A stretch of 64,000 nucleotides of DNA from contig OX438760.1 of the NCBI GenBank assembly GCA_949316235.1, positions 3,288,501 through 3,352,500 on the forward strand, read 5' to 3'. This stretch comes from Oegoconia quadripuncta. Lineage: Eukaryota > Arthropoda > Insecta > Lepidoptera > Autostichidae. How positions within the stretch are numbered: position 1 is the stretch's first letter; each line of letters begins with the position of its first letter. The position numbers and the translations under genes were made by a program. The notes under the pieces were generated by a model. It saw only the letters and a list, made by a program, of their open reading frames with translations. It was not told the DNA's origin and made no database searches. Positions 11,273-20,717 of this stretch are shown here, one piece after another.

Positions 11273-12540
11273 TAACCCTGGACTACATGGAAGTCAATGA
11301 TTTGAATTTCATCATGTTGATCTTGTCTTGATATGTTCTGTCAATAATGAATAAAGAATTCGTGGGTAACTATCCGCTGCATTTTCATTGATTCATTGAA
11401 ACACAGTTATTGTTAGCTCATATAACTATGTTTTTTTTCTCTTATCTTGGGATGGAATTCTAAACGCTCTTAACCTTAAACCTTCGTTTAAGAGTCATTT
11501 CGATAAATGCTATTTTATTTGAAAGAGATTTGGAGCCTACTTTATTAAAACGGTGTTCCAAAAATCCACCCTTACAATTCCCTCTACATCTAACTGTTGT
11601 TTATTTAGGTACGAACTTGCAAGGTCTGTTATCTAATGCTTTATATAATCTCTTTATGTTGTAGATCGCGCCAGACCTGCAGTGTAAGGCGACGCGCGTC
11701 GGTATATACACTGGTAACTAAATGTGCAAATTCACTGGCACGTAAAACGCTACAGGTGCGTGCTTAGTGGACGCGCCGCACCTTTAGGCCGCGTGCATAC
11801 GACGGACATTTTGTCCATGGCTGTCCGCGCAACCCATGCGAGTAAAAAAGGCGGAAGCGCTTTCTGTTCTTTTTACCCCTACACTGAATGTCAGCGCTGG
11901 ACCTCACATTAAATTATAGTGAATAATGAAAATTATACAGGAAAAGCACTATATAAAGTAGCACACAGAACCTAAATAGACACGTAATATCCTTGTAAAT
12001 ATATCAGGACAGAATACTATACCATAGCTATACCTTTAAATATATCAATACAGTTTCAGTGATATTATCAGGATTTCCTGATAATATAGGTATTACTTCT
12101 TATTATCATTACACAGATAACTTATAGGTAAAAATAACAAGACTTTAAGTAATAACAGTCTAGTTTTAGTGGCAATATAGGGATTTCCTGATAATATAAC
12201 AGTACGTATTTACGTTATATCGGTAAACGGAACATGAATACATTTCAATGTAACAGTCTGCATTTACAAAAAAACATTAATTTCCTGATACTTTTCCAGT
12301 TTATATCGGACACTTTGTCGTGATGGTTTGTAGCCGGAATCAGGTACATGCCTATTAATATATGATCCCAGGACGTTCGGATTGTACATGACATAATATC
12401 AGTTTCCTGTTATAATCTAAGGTTGGACGCCTAGTCGTTTTTTAAGAGGTATACCTCATAAATAATTTAGAATTCCTATTAAAACCAGGGGTACATTTCT
12501 CTCAGTGTATACTTGGCGTATACAGAGTCTAGTCACGGTC
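11273..12540. other. Unassigned, partly GC-rich then AT-rich
   Basis: 11660-11900 is unusually CpG-rich but has no convincing exon. 12062-12087 holds a dyad, 'attatcagga' / 'tcctgataat', whose half recurs at 12180-12200. The latter part resembles the AT-rich repeat at 3.3-3.6 kb. Confidence 0.35.
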
Positions 12541-12778
12541 AAGTCATTCTTCAGTAAAGTGGCAGAATGCTTTACAAAAGATTTTGGCGGCTTCTTGTGG
12601 GAACCCGAAAGCTCCGTTACGCACTTTAATTTACACTTCCTTTCACCTGTACACCATCACTAACGTTTGCTGCACAATGTTCTGCCATTATTAAGCTTCA
12701 AAAGTTAGAATGCACAAATTATAAGAATTATAAAGAAAAATGCAACTTCACTCGCCGAGATCCCGCCAAAAAGCCAAA
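12541..12778 (-). repeat. Dispersed repeat family D, copy 1
   Basis: The reverse complement reads 'ggctttttggcgggatctcggcgagtgaagttgc...', the same roughly 380-bp unit as at 25790-26170, 26235-26620 and 43906-44290. It abuts an RTE fragment, which it probably interrupts. Confidence 0.8.
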
Positions 12779-12789
12779 ATGAGGTCAAT

Positions 12790-12955
12790 CGTCGAATTCA
12801 ACTGGGCTAGGCAGTATTTGGGAAGCTACGTAACATCTTCTCGTCCCAAATACCACAATGTATCAAGACGAAAGTCTGATCAGTGTGTGTTGTCAGTGAT
12901 GACATGGGATTAAAATGTGGTCGCTCACTATGGGCGTCATAAAGTCGCCGTGCGC
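12790..12955 (+). pseudogene. RTE-like LINE C-terminal fragment
   Basis: The + strand reads pieces such as VLSVMTWD and SLTMG-like phrases, with 'SSRPKYHN' before them. This corresponds to the 'PVMTYGTETWSLTMGL' region downstream of the RT domain in RTE-type elements. Frame breaks are present. Confidence 0.5.
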
Positions 12956-13492
12956 GTTAAAAATCCACGTTAAATAGATTCATAATTTGATTTAACTTTA
13001 ATTTCCACAATTTTACTTTCTTGATTTAGTTTTGTCTGAAAAAGAAAGTAATCGTTTTGATCACGATACATGATGTTTTTTGCAACTTGATAACTTTATA
13101 ATTTTAGTATTCACTTACTTTTCACTTTCGCGCCGTTCAAAGGCAATGTTAATTTAATTTACCATTTTTAGTATTGTTAACTATTTAATTTTAAGCAATT
13201 TCGTTTAATTAATGTCTCAAATATTTGTGATTTCAACTGTAAGCAGCCGCTATTGGTCCGTGCGTTGACCAATGAGAACGCGTAATTCATAACGCAAAAA
13301 TGGCGCTTCGCATACGGTTGGAAAGGCTAGAAAAATGGTCGAGGTACGGCACTTTGCTCCTGACCACCACATCGGACGCTCCAGGTTGTAACGCTCTTGT
13401 ATTGCTCTCTGATCTTATAGTGATTATAATTGGAAGTTTGAATATTTGACCATTCTCTTATTCGTGTGTCTCTCTCTCCTAATATTAGAAAT

Positions 13493-13769
13493 ATGGACGA
13501 ACCTGAAGGTGAAACTGCTGATACTCATGGGGACGACAGTCATGCCCCTGGTGTCCCTTTTAATAACACTGAGAGACCCCTTAATCCGACATATATTTAT
13601 TTGTTTCAGAATTACATACACGCGAGGCTTAACCAAGAATTTCGGATAATATTCGGATACCGGCGGAGTCCTAATCCACAATTCATACGTGCCTACACCG
13701 TATTCGCGAAGGATCCTTTGGTTGACGTCATCGTTTGCAGGCAACATGAACAACAGCATCATGAGCCAA
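13493..13769 (+). CDS. p53-like C, exon 1
   Basis: ATG at 13493 opens a 92-codon exon ending CCA A|gtgagt (phase 1). The first 35 residues are acidic (DEPEGETADTHGDD); the rest is the start of the p53 domain, from TYIYLFQNYIHARLN through FIRAYTVFAK to the zinc ligands CRQH and the tail HHEP. The acceptor-like 'tctctcctaatattag' just before 13491 allows an upstream exon, so the true start is uncertain. The 13240-13320 region upstream has CCAAT/ATTGG boxes and is CpG-rich, which would suit a promoter. Confidence 0.7.
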
Positions 13770-13945
13770 GTGAGTAATTTGTTATTTATTACATCCGATA
13801 TTTTAAAGGGTCCCATGATAAGTACAAAAACAGTATTGGTACCCACTAACATCGTGAGATCGGAAATTTATTTGTAGAATTCTGGAATTTTCTTCACGGC
13901 GCATGAGTAAATATCCAACCCTATCCGACCAGAAACTTTCAGGGC

Positions 13946-13985
13946 GCTTACGTACCGAATTTAGCGATCGAACACAGGCGAGCTA
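13946..13985 (+). repeat. Dispersed 'GATCGAACGC' motif, copy 1
   Basis: 'cgtaccgaatttagcgatcgaacac' recurs as variants at 42058-42098 (minus), 42600-42633, 60024-60051 and partly 60161-60175. No parent element was recognised. Confidence 0.5.
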
Positions 13986-14076
13986 AACGGCAAATTATTA
14001 GCGATCGATCGCAATAAATGTTAGGTGGTACGACGGCGTCGTCCATTTCCCGCATCGCACATTCTATAATTTCACG

Positions 14077-14248
14077 ACCTGTTTGGTGTAGTGGTTAGCA
14101 ACTCTGACCTCCATACCAAAAGGTTGCGGGTTCGAATCCCGCTAGGGGCATATGTTTGTGTGATGAATACGGACATGTGTACCCGAGTTATGGATGTTTT
14201 CATTTATAACAAGTATTTATTTACAAAAAAAAATGTATTTATGTAGTA
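14077..14248 (+). repeat. tRNA-derived SINE, family 2, copy 3
   Basis: Head CGACCTGTTTGGTGTAGTGG, box B GGTTCGAATCC, body 'gtgatgaatacggacat...gttatggatgtttt'. A Helitron end directly abuts its 3' part. Confidence 0.85.
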
Positions 14249-14482
14249 CTAGCAGCTGCCCGCGACTTCGTCCGCGTAGACTACATGAATCAACACTTTA
14301 TTACTTTCCCACGGGAATACATTCAGCAGAAAAATTACCATGTAGAGTTTATCTCAAACAGGAAAAGACCCTGGGCAGATAACAGGCATGTGGAACCATG
14401 TTGGTGTTTTGCCAGGTAAATGAATTAAGACAGGGATCCATTAAAAATTTTGACCTTTCTGAAAAATTCTGGTTTATATTTA

Positions 14483-14815
14483 TTAAAGTACTTCCTTATA
14501 AACAACATTCTTTGCCATGTTTGAAGGTGGTCGCAATAGAACCAAACTTTGAGGTGAACTTACACGGGAGCATGCCACATAGAACTGACCGTGAGAGAAA
14601 CAGTCCTGTCGTAGGTCTACTCCGGCGAATTTGAGAGTTTGCCCCTGCGACTTATTTATTGTCATGGCAAAACAGACCTTTAATGGAAACTGAAGCCTTT
14701 TGAATTCAATCGATTCAAAGATCATTTGGTATTAATGGAATACGCGGTACAAACACTGTTTCTCCCTGAGCAGGTCCTGTTAAAATAGTGGCCTCTACTA
14801 CGTTCCGGTGCAAAG
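14483..14815 (-). pseudogene. Helitron RepHel helicase C-terminal fragment
   Basis: The minus strand reads ATILTGPAQGETVFVPRIPL, then after a small frame lesion near 14700 FKRLQFPLKVCFAMTINKSQ and FSHGQFYVACSRVSS, ending NVVYKEVL-stop. These are the last helicase motifs of the PIF1-like domain of Helitron transposases (nucleotide-dependent DNA unwinding during rolling-circle transposition). Everything N-terminal is missing. Confidence 0.85.
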
Positions 14816-14854
14816 CCTTGACTTGCAACCTAGTACCGTTACAAAGTTATCGAC

Positions 14855-14985
14855 TTGGAGCCTTCGACTTTGAGCCTTCGACTTTGAGCCTTCGACTTTG
14901 AGCCTTCGAATTTGAGCCTTCGACTTTGAATTTCGAATTTGAATCTTCGACATTGACTCTTCGACTTTGACTCTTCGACTTCGAC
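14855..14985. repeat. 15-bp minisatellite (GAGCCTTCGACTTTG)n
   Basis: About five near-perfect units followed by degenerate ones (GACTCTTCGACTTTG). It lies inside the Helitron region. Confidence 0.9.
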
Positions 14986-15019
14986 ACCAATTTGAATTTG
15001 TGATTTCAACCCCTACCAC

Positions 15020-15430
15020 TATCGCAACCCGTAAGGGGTTAGCTTCAAAATAAATGTCATTTTCGCAATCAACGTCCCAAAAAACCTAAATAACGACACT
15101 AATATAGACATTTTTGGTATTATCCCCCACCCCTACCTCACCCCTAAAGGGTTGGCTTAAAATAAATGCCATTTTCATAATCAACATCCCAAAAAACCTA
15201 AATAACGACACCAATATCGATTTTATGGTTTCAACCCCCATTTGACACCCCAGGGGGCTGTTTTTCGAAAAATCTCAACTCACCCTTATCTCATTCTCTA
15301 ACCCCAAGGGGTTAGCTACAAAACAAATGGCATTTTCGTAATCAACGTCCCAATAAACCTAAATAATGACACCAATATTGACTTTTTTGGTATCAACCCC
15401 CACCCCTATCTCAACCCTAGAGGGTTAACT
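15020..15430. repeat. Tandem repeat, unit about 115-160 bp, three copies
   Basis: The phrase 'cccaaaaaacctaaataacg' recurs at about 15075 and 15188 and, slightly changed, at 15349. Each copy is preceded by 'ggggttagctt.aaa.aaatg.cattttc' and followed by 'tcaacccccacccctatctcaac'. Confidence 0.85.
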
Positions 15431-15774
15431 TAAAAGAAATAATTATAAGATTCATAGGAATACTATCAATTGAAGCAGAGTTAGCTTCAAAAATTCATCC
15501 GGTATAGGCTATCCCCACAATACATGACGTATTATCGAAACCATTTGGATCCGAAAGGCGAGATCAACTCTATGCTTGAGAGTGTCAATAACGAACCACC
15601 AATTTATATCAATATTGTTGGACATGACTGAGGCATTTGACTTCGTTGACCATTGATATCAGCTAACGATGTAAACAGGTTAGATTGGTGAACGCCATTT
15701 TGTGTTTATTTTTTTCAAAATGGCGGACAATAGGTAGGCCAAAATCTTCCCAGACCTATGTATGGGACCAAATA

Positions 15775-17057
15775 CCTGGGTCATTTGAAAAGTTCTTAGC
15801 CTAACATGGTTAAAGTCATTTTTTTTTTTTTATAACTACCCTCATTTTGTAGTTACATTATTTAGTAACAAGTATGCACAGTTTAGTTTATTCACAGTAA
15901 CTCATTGTTCGTTTACACGTGATACCGTAAGTCAAGTCAGAGCTATTTTTGAAAATGGATAAAATTGAACATCGTGCAGTGATAAAATACCTGAATTTGA
16001 AAGGTTTAACTCCAAAAGCTGTACATGAAGACATGTCTGCTACTTTGGGTGAGTCCGCTCCTTCGTATGCGACTGTTAAAAACTGGGTGGCAGAGTTTAA
16101 ACGTGGTCGTGAGACCATTCAAGTTGAGCCCCGTAGTGGCCGGCCTTCGACTGCTTCCACTGATCAAAACAAAGAAAAAATCTGTCATTTAATTTTATCT
16201 GATCGAAGATTGACTGTCGAGGAGATAGCTAAGACTGTAGGCATCTCATCTGAGCGAACACATCATATAATTACTACTGAACTTGGATTCTCTAAGGTGT
16301 CTGCGCGGTGGGTACCGCGATTGCTTTCAGTGGAACAAAAACGCAACAGACTCAGACTTTAGAGTTATATGAAGCTGACCCAATAGAATTTGTTGAAAGA
16401 TTTATAACCATGGATGAAACCTGGGTTCACCACAATACACCCGAGACAAAAGAACAGTCGAAACAATGGAAAAGAGCAGGATCGCCCACCCCAAAGAAGG
16501 CAAAGGTGGTTTTATCGGCGGGCAAAGTCATGGCATCCGTTTTTTGGGATGCAAAGGGTATAATTCTCGTGGATTATTTAAAAAAGGGTGAAACAATAAA
16601 CTCCGATTACTATTGCAACCTGTTGCGTCGTTTGAGAGAAGAAATCAAAGAAAAACGTCCAGGTTTATTGAGAAGAAAAGTCTTGTTTCATCAGGACAAT
16701 GCGCGCGTTCACACCTCTGTGCAATCCATGGCAGAAATCCATCAATGTGGCTTCGAATTGTTACCTCATCCCCCATATTCACCGGATTTAGCACCGTCCG
16801 ACTTTTATCTGTTTCCAAAGCTGAAAAAATTTTTAGGTAGTAAACATTATTTTACAAATGAAGAGGTCATAGCCGCCGTAGACGCTTATTTTGAGGAGTT
16901 AGACGAAGATTTTTTTAAAACGGGTATCGAAGTCTTACCGGGTCGATGGAAAAAGTGTTTTGAGCACGGAGGAGAGTATGTTGAAAAATAAAAATAAACT
17001 CAAAATCGTGTGGTTTCATTAAGTATGTTAGGCTAAGAACTTTTCAAATGACCCTCG
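15775..17057 (+). mobile_element. mariner element, complete ends, 1.28 kb
   Basis: Inverted terminal repeats of about 30 bp (core GGGTCATTTGAAAAGTTCTT then AGCCTAACAT) lie at 15775-15810 and 17022-17057, flanked on both sides by TA (15773-15774, 17058-17059), the mariner target duplication. Total length 1283 bp is normal for mariner. It lies in the long intron of p53 C. Confidence 0.93.
15955..16991 (+). pseudogene. mariner transposase, one frameshift
   Basis: DNA cut-and-paste transposase. The ATG at 15955 opens the paired helix-turn-helix DNA-binding half (VIKYLNLKGLTPKAVHEDM, GRPSTAS linker, LTVEEIAKTVGISSERTHHI), which stops at 16362. The catalytic half continues in another frame from about 16350: ITMDETWVHH (first Asp), FHQDNARVHT (second Asp), PPYSPDLAPSDFYLF (third Asp), ending GEYVEK-stop at 16991. 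There are exactly 34 residues between the second and third Asp, so this is a DD34D mariner. Both halves are otherwise open, so a single small deletion near 16350 has inactivated a fairly young copy. Confidence 0.92.
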
Positions 17058-17059
17058 TA

Positions 17060-18235
17060 GTATAAGCATTTAATTATAAAACCTACAATATGGAACTAAA
17101 CTTACCACTGTGAACTTCATTGCGTTATCGAATATGCTAAGATCTCCTAAACCAGTTTTCTAAAAAAATAATCAATGGCTAGATACTTTATATTTTCTTT
17201 TTATAACTCCCAATTCTCGCAATCTGTCGCTTGCTTGACTTCATTTTCGTTACCTAGTTTTATAGCAGCACTCAGTGGTACTGCTACGTCAGAGGTCTTG
17301 AAGCAATCTACGGTTCAACCTGCGTCTGCCATGTCTTAGGTTCATTTGATTTAATGCCAACGAGTTTGGATGATGTAACAATCTGTCTCTGTATTTGGAT
17401 GCAATACTTTATATTTTCCAAAAATAGTTTATTGTGTCGTGATATTTGCCCTCGGTGAAATTTTCATAAATATAAAGTTGTCGATCGATTATTTTGAAAA
17501 TAGTTACAGGAGTTCTAAGTATATTCTCCGACGCAATGAAATTCACAGTGACAATTTTAATCTAATATCTAGTCTAAGAATGTTTTATTACTAAATACCT
17601 AGACTATATCTGAAACAAGCTACCGATTCGTTAGAAAACATTTTTATTCTATCACTGACAGTTACTCTTTCCATGAGCACAAAATCCCGAGCTTTAAGAT
17701 TATAGGAAGTTCAAAGTGTATCCTTACTGGACTATAGTATATGTATGCTATAAACTAACACAAGTGCATCCATTTACAGACATTTTGTACGACGATGATG
17801 AAGATGGTACCTAGTCAAATACTTTTTTTTTGTTTTTATGTAGGTATGTACCTACATGTAGTTCGTTGCTTACTAAACAAACCAGAAAATTTATTCCGGA
17901 ATATACAGAGAGTGGAAGGAAGGAGTTAAGCAAAGAAATGGAAGATAAGAGCATCCTTCAAAAACTTTACACTCCAGGCGCAGTCGGTAAAGACAATTAT
18001 AAAGCCAATAAATAGTAGAGCGCAGTTCAAAAACTTTATTGTAAGTATTTATAGCGCTAGCTGAGAAAATCGAGATTCGGGTACATACTATTCCCGGGTA
18101 CCCGGGTCTATATTGGCTCGCCTAACATACCTACTACTAATCACCTACTAACACATTGTCGCATCGAAATACTGTTTTTTTTTTAAATTGCATCATTAAT
18201 CTAATACAGCCTATACCTACATGGTGAAATTGAAT
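17060..18235. other. p53 C intron sequence, unassigned
   Basis: Between the mariner and the inverted-repeat element nothing clear is seen. 17863-18015 contains an exon-shaped frame (after 'cctacatgtag', KELSKEMEDKSILQKLYTPG..., stop) that I do not recognise; it is lysine-rich and could be chance. 'acatttttattctatcactgaca' at 17639 recurs at 33105. Confidence 0.3.
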
Positions 18236-18276
18236 TAGTGTTATTCCTGTTCACTGTTGACTTCACTCCTGAGTAC

Positions 18277-18418
18277 GAACAACTTTCCACTAGGAACCAT
18301 AGCCGAATTCGATTAAAAAACTTTCACAAAGTAAACCATTTTGAAACCATCTTCAGTGTGAAATTCCAACAATTTTCGGCTGAATTCGGCTATGGTTCAT
18401 GGTGGAAAGTTGTTTGTA
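18277..18418. mobile_element. MITE-like hairpin element, about 140 bp
   Basis: Left arm 'caactttccactaggaaccatagccgaattcg' is the near-perfect reverse complement of the right arm 'cgaattcggctatggttcatggtggaaagttg'. Spacer about 75 bp. No coding capacity. Confidence 0.75.
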
Positions 18419-18542
18419 ACCTAATTACAGAGTCACCAGCCGTAAATTGTAAGGTGGTTTCAGAATTATTAACTTAATCGAAAATTTTTTGATCAAATTC
18501 TTCTATGGTACCCCGTGGCTGAACAAACGCTTCATTTAATTT

Positions 18543-18700
18543 TGTTGTTTTTTTTTTTTATATATGAGACGGCGGCAAACGAGCATGCGGGTCACCTGAT
18601 GGAAAGCAATCACCAATCAACGCCACAAGGGTCACAGATGCGTTGCCGGCCTTTGAGGAAGGTGTAGGCTCGTTTCTTGAAGGTTCTAGATTGTTTTGCG
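18543..18700. repeat. Retroelement 3'-end fragment (poly-T start)
   Basis: 'ttttttttttatatatgagacggcggcaaacgagcatgcgggtcacctgatggaaagcaa' is a common lepidopteran repeat start. It shares only the 'cacctgatggaaag' phrase with repeat family 3 in this window. Confidence 0.5.
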
Positions 18701-18803
18701 GACTGGATGTCGTTTCCACCTTTTAGTTTTAATTTGATTTGTTTATCTATGAACAGTACCTTTTCGATGTTGTAGATGATATATATAGTATACATCTTTT
18801 CAG

Positions 18804-19011
18804 TATTCTGCCGGAGTGTGTTGCGGTCGACGCTGCCATTAGATTCACGAGGCTTGAATTACCACAGTGAACCACGCTACGCAATCGTGGTGAAATGTCC
18901 CATAAATCGGACATACGTCACACTCGGCTTCAAGTTCATCTGCACGTCCTCATGCCCCACTGGCATAAATCGCCGGCCGATTTGTGTTATATTTGAACTA
19001 ATTGATGAAAA
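18804..19011 (+). CDS. p53-like C, exon 2 (zinc and INRR core)
   Basis: Acceptor acatcttttcag before 18804, donor GAAAA|gtaagt after 19011. It begins with two bases completing the codon of exon 1 and ends in phase 2. Reads LRSTLPLDSRGLNYH, EPRYAIVVKCP, LGFKFICTSSCPTGINRRPI and CVIFELIDE. The C-x3-C pair supplies two zinc ligands and NRR the minor-groove arginine of p53. It fuses what are two exons in segment A (48781-48883 and 48392-48529). Confidence 0.85.
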
Positions 19012-19396
19012 GTAAGTTCGTCTATTAATATATTTAACTACATTCTTAACTTCACTTATTTGACCTACTGTAAATGACTGGCGTTTATAAGAGCTAGTAT
19101 AATAACTCACCTGCAATCAATGTAATTCCTAGTAGATCTAATACCTAAAGTCATTATCACAGCTAATATACAAAAAAAAAATTTCGTGCTGTTTATTCTT
19201 TCACGTAAACAACCGTTTAGCTGACAGGGCAGAGGGGGAAGGGGGACCCTTGACTTACAAAAATTAGCATTTCAAGATCGACCTATCCAATTACATCTCA
19301 CCCGATTAAATAGAATTCACCGCTACTTTTCGTGTACGGCAACCATTGATTTGATTTATATGCTACAGATCTTATTCGCGCTTAGATAAAAATCGG

Positions 19397-19413
19397 TAGG
19401 TGATTATATATAT

Positions 19414-19452
<39 letters not shown>
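19397..19452. repeat. (TA)n microsatellite
   Basis: An almost uninterrupted TA dinucleotide run of about 50 bp. Confidence 0.95.
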
Positions 19453-19455
<3 letters not shown>

Positions 19456-19848
19456 CTGCGTATAGACCGGGTCTTGAAAACAATCAAAATGGCACCACTT
19501 CATTGGTGTTAAAACGGGAGATGGAACCAATGACAACTCAGTCATACAACGACTTCGTTCACGAACTGTATGTAGTATCAAATGCCGATTTATGTTCAAA
19601 AAATGCATCACTTAGCACAGAATGATGACGAAAAAAGATGCGAGTATCTTTTAAGTATAACAAACATAATATATTACTAAGTTTTGAACACAAACTAAAA
19701 AATAATTTGCTGCGCGGTGGTTTTGGCTATTTATTCTCAGCATTCCTGTTCCTGTTCTCGAGGATTCTAAAACATGACGCGGTTTTATCAACTAAGAAAA
19801 GTGCGAAAAAGATTTTTTGATGCTATAAGTAGGTACACTTTTTATATA

Positions 19849-19896
19849 ACACATTTTAATTTTGTTATATTTTTATATAACAAAATTAAAATGTGT
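19849..19896. repeat. Perfect 22-bp palindrome, 4-nt loop
   Basis: 'acacattttaattttgttat' plus two bases, loop tttt, then the exact reverse complement. It can extrude as a cruciform. Not linked to a gene end. Confidence 0.9.
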
Positions 19897-20565
19897 AATT
19901 GTATTAAAGCCCAAGGATTCACAATAAATGTAATTACTTATATGGCTTTACTATCTATCCCTTGTTCTGTGAATATTCGAATTATAATTAGCAAGTGATT
20001 ATTTTAAAAGTTATATGAAGCAAACGAGTCAATTCTGGAAACCGGACACGCCATTTTAAGCAAAATTGTGCCGTTTTAAATTTTGGGATTTTTTTTTGGC
20101 TTTATGTAAAAGCTGACAGTTTTCTAGATATGCTCTCCATCAGGTCAAGAATCCTATAAATACGTGTGATTTTTTTCAAGTACGTAATTAGACGTTAAAT
20201 GTACTGTTTTCGCTCCAGTAGATCAATCGGCTCTTCCCGTAGAAATGCCCTATTGATAAGTGTATCAATACATTGACTTTCGCAACTAATTTCGTATTAA
20301 CAGTGGTTAACACTGGGTTCCGGGTAGTTGCACTCGTAACAAGTTTCTAAACAGTAAACAAAGAATCTTCTTCAATTGTTTTAAAAAAAGTTATGTTTCG
20401 TGCTACTAAATATAACTTTTGTCAATTTATTGCATTTCAAATTTAACATGAAATACCCGTGTTATACATAATACATATTATAATGTAATTTTGATTGCAT
20501 TTTAGTGTGTGTTTGTTACCTAAATGTTAATGGATGTAAGTTTTTGTGGTGTGTTATTTTTCCAG

Positions 20566-20717
20566 TTATACAGTGCGGGCGCGCCAACTGCGAGACCCGA
20601 GATTACGTCCACCCCTAATATAATGTATATTTGTTTTTCAGTTATACAGTGCGGGCACGCCAAACTGTGAAGGCCAAGATTACCTGAGGTTCTTTCCATA
20701 CCAATTTATTTATACAG
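20566..20717 (+). pseudogene. p53-like C, exon 3 in two broken tandem copies
   Basis: A 76-bp unit is duplicated: each copy follows a splice acceptor (ttttccag at 20558-20565, gtttttcag at 20633-20641) and starts 'ttatacagtgcgggc'. With one base to complete the phase-2 codon from exon 2, copy 2 reads YTVRARQTVKAKIT then TGA. This matches GRVYGRRLLKAKVS of segment A position by position. Copy 1 has lost one base and shifts after VRARQ, but its other frame keeps ITSTP, matching VSASP. Neither copy can encode the final loop-sheet-helix. The right end is overrun by the Tc1-like element at 20715. Confidence 0.6.

Larger units (their letters stand above)
14249..15440 (-). mobile_element. Helitron fragment: 3' end, helicase remnant and internal tandem repeats
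   Basis: On the minus strand the element ends in the hairpin 'cgcggacgaagtcgcg' followed by CTAG at 14249-14252, and the next base is T, the classic Helitron 3' signature with insertion between A and T. Upstream of it (higher coordinates) lies a PIF1-type helicase C-terminus at 14483-14815. Further still come a 15-bp minisatellite (about 14855-14985) and about 115-bp tandem units (about 15020-15430). The 5' TC end was not located, so the upper limit is approximate. Confidence 0.65.
13493..20700 (+). pseudogene. p53-family gene, segment C: two good exons, broken duplicated third exon
   Basis: Two exons join in phase (1+2) to encode most of a p53 DNA-binding domain. Exon 1 gives FIRAYTVFAK and the zinc half-site C-R-Q-H; exon 2 gives FICTSSCPTGINRRP with the other two zinc cysteines and the arginines corresponding to human R248/R249. 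Both align residue for residue with segment A (FIRSTVIFAQ, CRQH, FCCMNSCSTGINRR). Exon 2 ends in phase 2, the same as the matching A and B exons. The expected next exon, carrying the final DNA-contact loop and helix, occurs twice at 20566 and 20642. Copy 1 has a frameshift and copy 2 a stop, and a Tc1-like element follows at 20715. It may be expressed as a truncated protein but is most simply a dying paralogue. One intron present in A is absent here. No tetramerisation region was found. Confidence 0.7.

Noticed and set aside
14798..15019. Lys/Ser-rich repetitive minus-strand frame
   Set aside because: A translation of the 15-bp minisatellite, not a protein-coding sequence.
14855..15430. CRISPR-like regular repeats
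   Set aside because: Direct tandem repeats without unique spacers, in a eukaryotic Helitron context.
17863..18015. Exon-shaped frame in the p53 C intron
   Set aside because: Acceptor-like start and stop codon, but no recognised family, and its phase does not fit p53 C.
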